Assembly (NCBI GenBank): GCA_964531095.1
Contig: CAZHED010000021.1
Location: 1-64,000 of the forward strand
Origin: Palsa-1150 sp964531095
Lineage (GTDB): Bacteria > Myxococcota_A > Polyangia > Polyangiales > Polyangiaceae
DNA: 64,000 nt
Direction: 5' to 3'
Below, piece by piece: positions 60,002 through 64,000 of this stretch. Position numbers and translations under genes: made by a program. The notes under the pieces are model-generated. The model did not search any database. It was not told the origin of the DNA and saw nothing but the letters and a program-made list of their open reading frames with translations. Numbering within the stretch: position 1 is the stretch's first letter; the number at the start of each line of letters is the position of its first letter.

Positions 60002-60499
60002 TCAGGCGTCGAACATCACGCGCCGTACGGCCTCCGCGTAATCGAAGTCTCGCCGACGCGGCAGCAGCTCGGGCGGCGGAGCGCGCTTCGGAACGACCGC
60101 GGGAGCCTTCCCCAGGTGGCCGCGCAGAATCAGCCTGGACACGGCCGAAAGGGACTCGAAATGCAGCCCCAGCGCGCGGCCGCCGTCGCCCGGCCTGCGC
60201 CCCTCCACGACCCGTCGGAGCGTCGCGCGGGTATCGAACCACAGCGGAAGATCCGTGGCCAGAAAGCTGACGACCAACTCGGCGCCCTCGCCGACGCGCT
60301 CGTCGGAAAAGACGAGCATCCCTTGCGGGGAAAGATCGACCGCGCGGTCCCCGACCAACCGCCCATCGCGGCGCCTCACCCGGCAGCCGAGGCGCACGGA
60401 CCGCCGCATCTCGCCGCGGCGATTGGGCGGAAGGTGTCCGCATGCGGAGCGCACCAACGAAGGGGTGAGCAGGCGGAGGGGATAACCGACACTTGGCAT
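60002..60499 (-). CDS. PilZ-domain protein (first of a tandem pair)
   Basis: A 165-residue protein with a PilZ domain: RRGEMRRSVRLGCRV, then RAVDLSPQGMLVFSD and ARATLRRVVEGRRPGDGGRA-like ending. The RxxxR and D-x-S-x-x-G motifs would bind cyclic di-GMP. It is a paralogue of the gene at 60556. Start ATG 60499. It carries a C-terminal extension (LPRRRDFDYAEAVRRVMFDA) that the second copy has too (LPRREARIDYAASVELAVMS). Confidence 0.85.
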   Translation of the reverse strand: MPSVGYPLRLLTPSLVRSACGHLPPNRRGEMRRSVRLGCRVRRRDGRLVGDRAVDLSPQGMLVFSDERVGEGAELVVSFLATDLPLWFDTRATLRRVVEGRRPGDGGRALGLHFESLSAVSRLILRGHLGKAPAVVPKRAPPPELLPRRRDFDYAEAVRRVMFDA

Positions 60500-60555
60500 G
60501 GAGAGCCTCCTCGGACGCAATCGTACGCGCCGGGCTGCGGCGCGGGCCAAGTTGC

Positions 60556-60975
60556 CTACGACATCACCGCGAGCTCGACGCTGGCCGCATAGTCGATGCG
60601 CGCTTCGCGCCTCGGTAGCGGCGGCGGGACACCCTGGAGCGCGGTGTGGAGAAAGTACTGCAAGGCTCCCTCGATCGCGTCGAACTCGACTCCGAAGCAG
60701 CGGCCGGCATCGCCGGGCCGGCGCCCGTGCACCACGCGAGCGACCGTCCCCTCTGCGTCGAACCACCACGTACTGCGCGGCAGCCGGAACGCCACGAGCA
60801 ATGGTTCACCGGTCATGACGGGTACGTCTGCCACGACGAGCATACCCAGCGGCGAAAGGTCCAGCCCGCGGCTGCCGACGAGCGTGAAATCACGCTCGCG
60901 GACGACCTGGCAGTCGACGCGGACACCGCGACGAAGCGCGCGGCGCTGCTGGGCATGTACGAGCGTGGCGAGCAT
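60556..60975 (-). CDS. PilZ-domain protein (second of a tandem pair)
   Basis: A 139-residue PilZ protein: QQRRALRRGVRVDCQVVRER; SRGLDLSPLGMLVVADVPVM; DAEGTVARVVHGRRPGDAGR. ATG 60975 is set by a strong GAGGAG six bases upstream. It lies 56 bases before the first copy and is likely co-transcribed. The two paralogues share the same C-terminal pattern, indicating a local duplication. Confidence 0.85.
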   Translation of the reverse strand: MLATLVHAQQRRALRRGVRVDCQVVRERDFTLVGSRGLDLSPLGMLVVADVPVMTGEPLLVAFRLPRSTWWFDAEGTVARVVHGRRPGDAGRCFGVEFDAIEGALQYFLHTALQGVPPPLPRREARIDYAASVELAVMS

Positions 60976-61109
60976 GATTGTCTCCTCGGGAAGGTGCGAC
61001 CCTGCCCCTGATCGGCGGCCGGTGGTCGATTGATGAATCGTATCCGGGGCGGCTTCGTCGCGGCCAAGTTCTCCGAGCACGCCCTCGCCCCCCCCCCGCG
61101 CTCGAACAG

Positions 61110-62255
61110 TCAGACCCCGCCGCTCATCAGCATGACGGAGAGCCTCCCCAAGCTCTCGATGTCGTGGACATCGCTGGGCAGCTCCGGAATACGCACGATC
61201 GGCACCTCCCCTTTGGCGCGGTCACCGAGCGCGCGGACGTGCATCGCGTCGAGGGCCGCCAGGCGCACCGCGTCCGCATGCGCATGCACGAGCCGCGACG
61301 GCGCGTCCTCGTCGAGCACCAGACCGCGGGCCGCAACGGCCCCTGCGACTTCCTGCTCGGTGGGTGGCGCATCAGCCCCTGGCGGCGGGAGGCGGAACCG
61401 GTTGACCACGAAAGCGCCGCGCGGCATCCGAGACGCCTCCAACCGGTCAGCGAAGAAGACCACCTCTTGGATGCTCATCGGGGCGGGGCTGGTCGCGAGA
61501 ACGAACGACACTTCGGGCGAGCGCAGAGCCTCCTCGACGATCTTGGCGCGCTCTCGAAAGCCGCCGAAAAGGTCGTTCAGCTCCGTGATGAACTCTGCCA
61601 TCGCCTCGAGAAAGCCGCCTCCGGTGATGCGTCCCAGACCGCGAAGCACCACCACCGCCGAGCGCGCGAGCAAGTTGAGCGAGAGCTTGCCTGTCGACTG
61701 GAACGCCTCGACGAACCAGCGTATCGCCGCCGAGTCGAGCGCCTCGACGAGCCGCTCGGGGGCGTCGAGGAAGTCGAGCGCGTTCGTCGTCGGGGGGGTG
61801 TCGAGGATAACCAGGTCGAAGCGCGGATCCTTCTGCACGGCGACGAGCTTTTCCATCGCCATGTACTCTTGCGTGCCGGCAAGCGACCGCGAGACGTACT
61901 GATACAGCTTGTTGCCCAGGAGCTTCTTCGCCCGCTCGGGCGAAGGCGAATACCGGAGGACGAGATCGTCGAACGTGGCGCTCGGGTCGAGCATCATCGC
62001 CGTGAGCGAACCGCGCGGCCCCTCTGGGGGGGCGAACGCGTCGGTGACGACCTGCTCTTCCCCCATCATCCGCTCGAGCCCGAGCGCCTGAGCGAGACGC
62101 TTCGCGGGGTCGATGGTCAAACAGAGCACCCGCCGCCCCCGCCGCGCCGCGCCCACGCCGAGCGCCGCAGCGGTTGTCGTCTTTCCCACCCCGCCGGCCC
62201 CCACCACGACGAGCACGTGCCGCGACATCACGAGCTGGTCGAGCGTCTCAGGCAT
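61110..62255 (-). CDS. ArsA/GET3-like ATPase
   Basis: A 381-residue ATPase. The N-terminal P-loop GAGGVGKTTTAAALG (deviant Walker A of the MinD/ArsA type), the A-loop FDLVILDTPPTTNALDFLDA, and the C-terminal region (AGAVAARGLVLDEDAPSRLV) fit the anion-transporting ATPase family. In bacteria its role ranges from arsenite export to membrane-protein targeting. ATG 62255 is the start; it overlaps the end of dnaB by 8 bases (62248), so it is co-transcribed with dnaB. No ArsB gene is near, so arsenic export is unlikely. Confidence 0.8.
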   Translation of the reverse strand: MPETLDQLVMSRHVLVVVGAGGVGKTTTAAALGVGAARRGRRVLCLTIDPAKRLAQALGLERMMGEEQVVTDAFAPPEGPRGSLTAMMLDPSATFDDLVLRYSPSPERAKKLLGNKLYQYVSRSLAGTQEYMAMEKLVAVQKDPRFDLVILDTPPTTNALDFLDAPERLVEALDSAAIRWFVEAFQSTGKLSLNLLARSAVVVLRGLGRITGGGFLEAMAEFITELNDLFGGFRERAKIVEEALRSPEVSFVLATSPAPMSIQEVVFFADRLEASRMPRGAFVVNRFRLPPPGADAPPTEQEVAGAVAARGLVLDEDAPSRLVHAHADAVRLAALDAMHVRALGDRAKGEVPIVRIPELPSDVHDIESLGRLSVMLMSGGV

Positions 62256-63741
62256 CGCCGTCGTACTCGCCTTCCGCGAGGTTGTCGAAGCGGGTGTACG
62301 GCGCGTCGAACCGAACGCGCACGGTGTCGGTCGGACCGTTGCGCTGCTTGGCGACAATGAGCTCGGCGATGTTCCGGTCGGCCGTTTCTTTGTTGTAGTA
62401 GTCGTCGCGATAGATAAAGCAGATGTTGTCGGCGTCTTGCTCGATGGCGCCCGACTCGCGGAGATCCGAGAGTTGCGGCCGTTTGCTCTTTTCTCCGCGC
62501 GTTTCGACCGCGCGATTGAGCTGGCTGAGGGCGATGACGGGCAGGCTGAGCTCTTTGGCGAGCTGCTTCAACCCTCGCGATATTTCGCTGATCTCCTGCT
62601 CGCGGGAGGGCTGTCCGTCGCGCCCCTTCATCAGCTGAAGGTAGTCGACCACGAGGAGCCCGATGCGCCGCTTCTTTTCGCCGCTGGCCGCCTCAACGTG
62701 ATTGAACTCGGCCTGGAGTCGGCGCGCCTTCGAGCGAAGCTCGAGGATCGACAACGCCGGCGTGTCGTCGATCCAGATGTTGAGGCTGGCGAGGTGCGTC
62801 GCGGCCTGCGTCAGCTTGCTCCAGTCGCTCGGGGTAAGCATCCCGGTGCGAACGCGGCTCACGTCGACCTTCGCTTCGGAGCAGAGCATGCGGTTGCAGA
62901 TTTGCTCTCTCGGCATCTCGAGCGAAAAGACTGCGACGCCGGCGCCCGGCTCCTCCCACCGCTCGTTGGGGTCGCGTGCGCTCTCGAGCTGTTGCGGGCT
63001 GGCGACGTTGACCGCGACGTTCAGGACGAAGCTCGTCTTGCCCATACCCGGACGAGCCGCAACGATCGTCAGCTCGCCGTCGTGGAGGCCGCTCGTGATG
63101 CGGTCGTACCGGTCGAAACCGGTCGGGATTCCCGTGATGCGCGCGCCCCGTGCGTTCGCTTTGTCGATGCGCTCGAACGTCTCGCGCATCACCTCTTTCA
63201 GCGTGCGCACGCTGTTCGACTCGCGCGTTCGGGCGATGTCGTAGACCGCCTGTTCGGCGGAGTCGATGAACTGCTGGGCGTCGCCGTAGCCCGCGTACCC
63301 CTGCGCGGCGACGCGCTGGCAAGCGAGAACGAGCTGGCGAATGCGCCACTTCTCGTGGATCGTCGCGCCGTACGCGGCGACGTTGGCGACGGCCGGCGCC
63401 GCGTTGAGGACCTCGGTCAAGTAGGCGACGCCCCCGACCTGGGCAAGGCGGTCGCGGTCGCGCAGCCACGTGGCCACTTGCACCACGTCGACCGGCTTGC
63501 CCTCCGCGCTCAGCTCGACGCTCGCCTCGAAGATCCGCCGGTGCGCTTCGGAGTAAAAGTGCTCGGCTTTGAGAAACTCGCACACCTTGTCGAGAGCAAG
63601 CGGATCGATCATCACGGCGGACAGGACAGCTGCCTCGACCGCTAGATCGTGAGGCGGAACCCGCTCGCTAAAGGCGACCGAATCCTGCGTTTGGCCACCA
63701 ATCACTCGCAACTTTTCCACAGCTCGCACCCCAAAATGCAT
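62248..63741 (-). CDS. dnaB: Chromosomal replicative DNA helicase DnaB
   Basis: A 497-residue replicative helicase. N-terminal DnaB domain with VMIDPLALDKVCEFLKAEHF; C-terminal with ARPGMGKTSFVLNVAVNVA (Walker A), LLVVDYLQLMKGRDGQPSRE (Walker B) and SDLRESGAIEQDADNICFIY. Start taken at ATG 63741; a GTG about 20 bases downstream (63720) is an alternative. A second, shorter DnaB paralogue is at 624-2060 in the mobile element. The inverted repeat at 63821-63948 lies 80 bases upstream, and an ArsA-type gene follows, overlapping by 8 bases. Confidence 0.95.
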   Translation of the reverse strand: MHFGVRAVEKLRVIGGQTQDSVAFSERVPPHDLAVEAAVLSAVMIDPLALDKVCEFLKAEHFYSEAHRRIFEASVELSAEGKPVDVVQVATWLRDRDRLAQVGGVAYLTEVLNAAPAVANVAAYGATIHEKWRIRQLVLACQRVAAQGYAGYGDAQQFIDSAEQAVYDIARTRESNSVRTLKEVMRETFERIDKANARGARITGIPTGFDRYDRITSGLHDGELTIVAARPGMGKTSFVLNVAVNVASPQQLESARDPNERWEEPGAGVAVFSLEMPREQICNRMLCSEAKVDVSRVRTGMLTPSDWSKLTQAATHLASLNIWIDDTPALSILELRSKARRLQAEFNHVEAASGEKKRRIGLLVVDYLQLMKGRDGQPSREQEISEISRGLKQLAKELSLPVIALSQLNRAVETRGEKSKRPQLSDLRESGAIEQDADNICFIYRDDYYNKETADRNIAELIVAKQRNGPTDTVRVRFDAPYTRFDNLAEGEYDGDA

Positions 63742-63820
63742 TACGCCTCGGCCGAGAACGGCCAAGGCGCGTCATGCGTGACGAAGATACGGGACTCGGG
63801 CGCCCGCGTCGAGTCCGACG

Positions 63821-63948
63821 CTAGAAACCTTGTGATTTTCGCCGATAGCTGCGCGATCCCGGCGTCGAGCGTGCTCGCGTACAGAAGTACGCTCCGCGCG
63901 CTCGCCACCGGCCTCGCTTGCTCTCGACGAAAATCACAAGGTTTCTAG
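63821..63948. repeat. Perfect 21-bp inverted repeat with an internal hairpin
   Basis: The left arm (63821-63841, starts CTAGAAACC, ends TTTTCG) and right arm (63928-63948, starts CGAAAATC, ends TTTCTAG) are exact reverse complements, separated by an 86-base loop. Inside the loop is a second, smaller hairpin GCGTAC-AGAA-GTACGC. It lies 80 bases upstream of dnaB, in non-coding DNA. It may be a small palindromic element or a structured RNA; no other copy was found by eye in this window. The remainder of 63742-64000 holds no gene. Confidence 0.8.
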
Positions 63949-64000
63949 ACCTGCAGTGGCGTCCCTTGCGCCCCTGGCGGTGGAATCTGTCTTCGGCGCC

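Overview
The window is high-GC DNA from a myxobacterium, most likely of the Polyangiales (Sorangium/Polyangium-like) group. This is inferred from the eukaryote-like Ser/Thr kinase with a Pro-rich tail, the many predicted lipoproteins with long Ser/Gly linkers, the expansion of secreted DUF1566 proteins, and a plant-polysaccharide-degrading set (GH6, GH26, GH54, GH78, CE1-like esterase). No tRNA, rRNA or CRISPR array was recognised.

Layout. (1) 1-6062 is the right end of an integrated phage-like or plasmid-like element. It is a minus-strand operon whose replication genes overlap at start and stop codons: integrase-tail remnant, small DNA-binding-type protein, hypotheticals, GIY-YIG-type protein, a tiny zinc ribbon, an HTH initiator-like protein, a DnaB helicase and a Cys-containing protein. 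A tRNA-3'-end-like sequence at 6042-6062 is a candidate attachment site. An iteron-like repeat cluster inside the initiator gene is a candidate origin. (2) 6361-11285 has a CBM-like lipoprotein, a lactonase-type beta-propeller, and VOC, WYL-regulator and DUF1801 genes. (3) 11585-16323 is a kinase, PEGA protein, DUF1566 lipoprotein and DUF1566 series. (4) 16059-20264 is a compact minus-strand operon of type III polyketide synthase, ICMT-like methyltransferase, FAD hydroxylase and UbiA prenyltransferase, predicted to make a methylated, oxidised and possibly prenylated phenolic lipid or quinone. (5) 20585-24774 has a beta-barrel protein, a phosphoesterase, a genuine formylglycine-generating enzyme and a TPR-like protein. 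(6) 24805-40608 holds surface glycosidases interleaved with a sigma/FecR operon and a second DUF1566 group. (7) 40725-63741 is mostly housekeeping: Dps, YqiJ/flotillin pair, IF-1, SNF2 helicase, ABC-F, ArgRS, glycogen phosphorylase, DUF2062-methyltransferase fusion, GH6, HDOD, two PilZ proteins, an ArsA-type ATPase and the chromosomal DnaB. A perfect 21-bp inverted repeat lies upstream of dnaB.

Working together. The element seems to carry its own initiator, origin and helicase. The glycosidases are predicted lipoproteins that would hold plant-cell-wall enzymes on the cell surface; LacI-type operator-like palindromes precede GH54 and the CBM-like lipoprotein. The most novel candidates are the PKS/UbiA operon and the element's origin-in-gene arrangement with an Mx8-like integration signature. 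All functional calls come from motifs and family knowledge read by eye; no database search was run.
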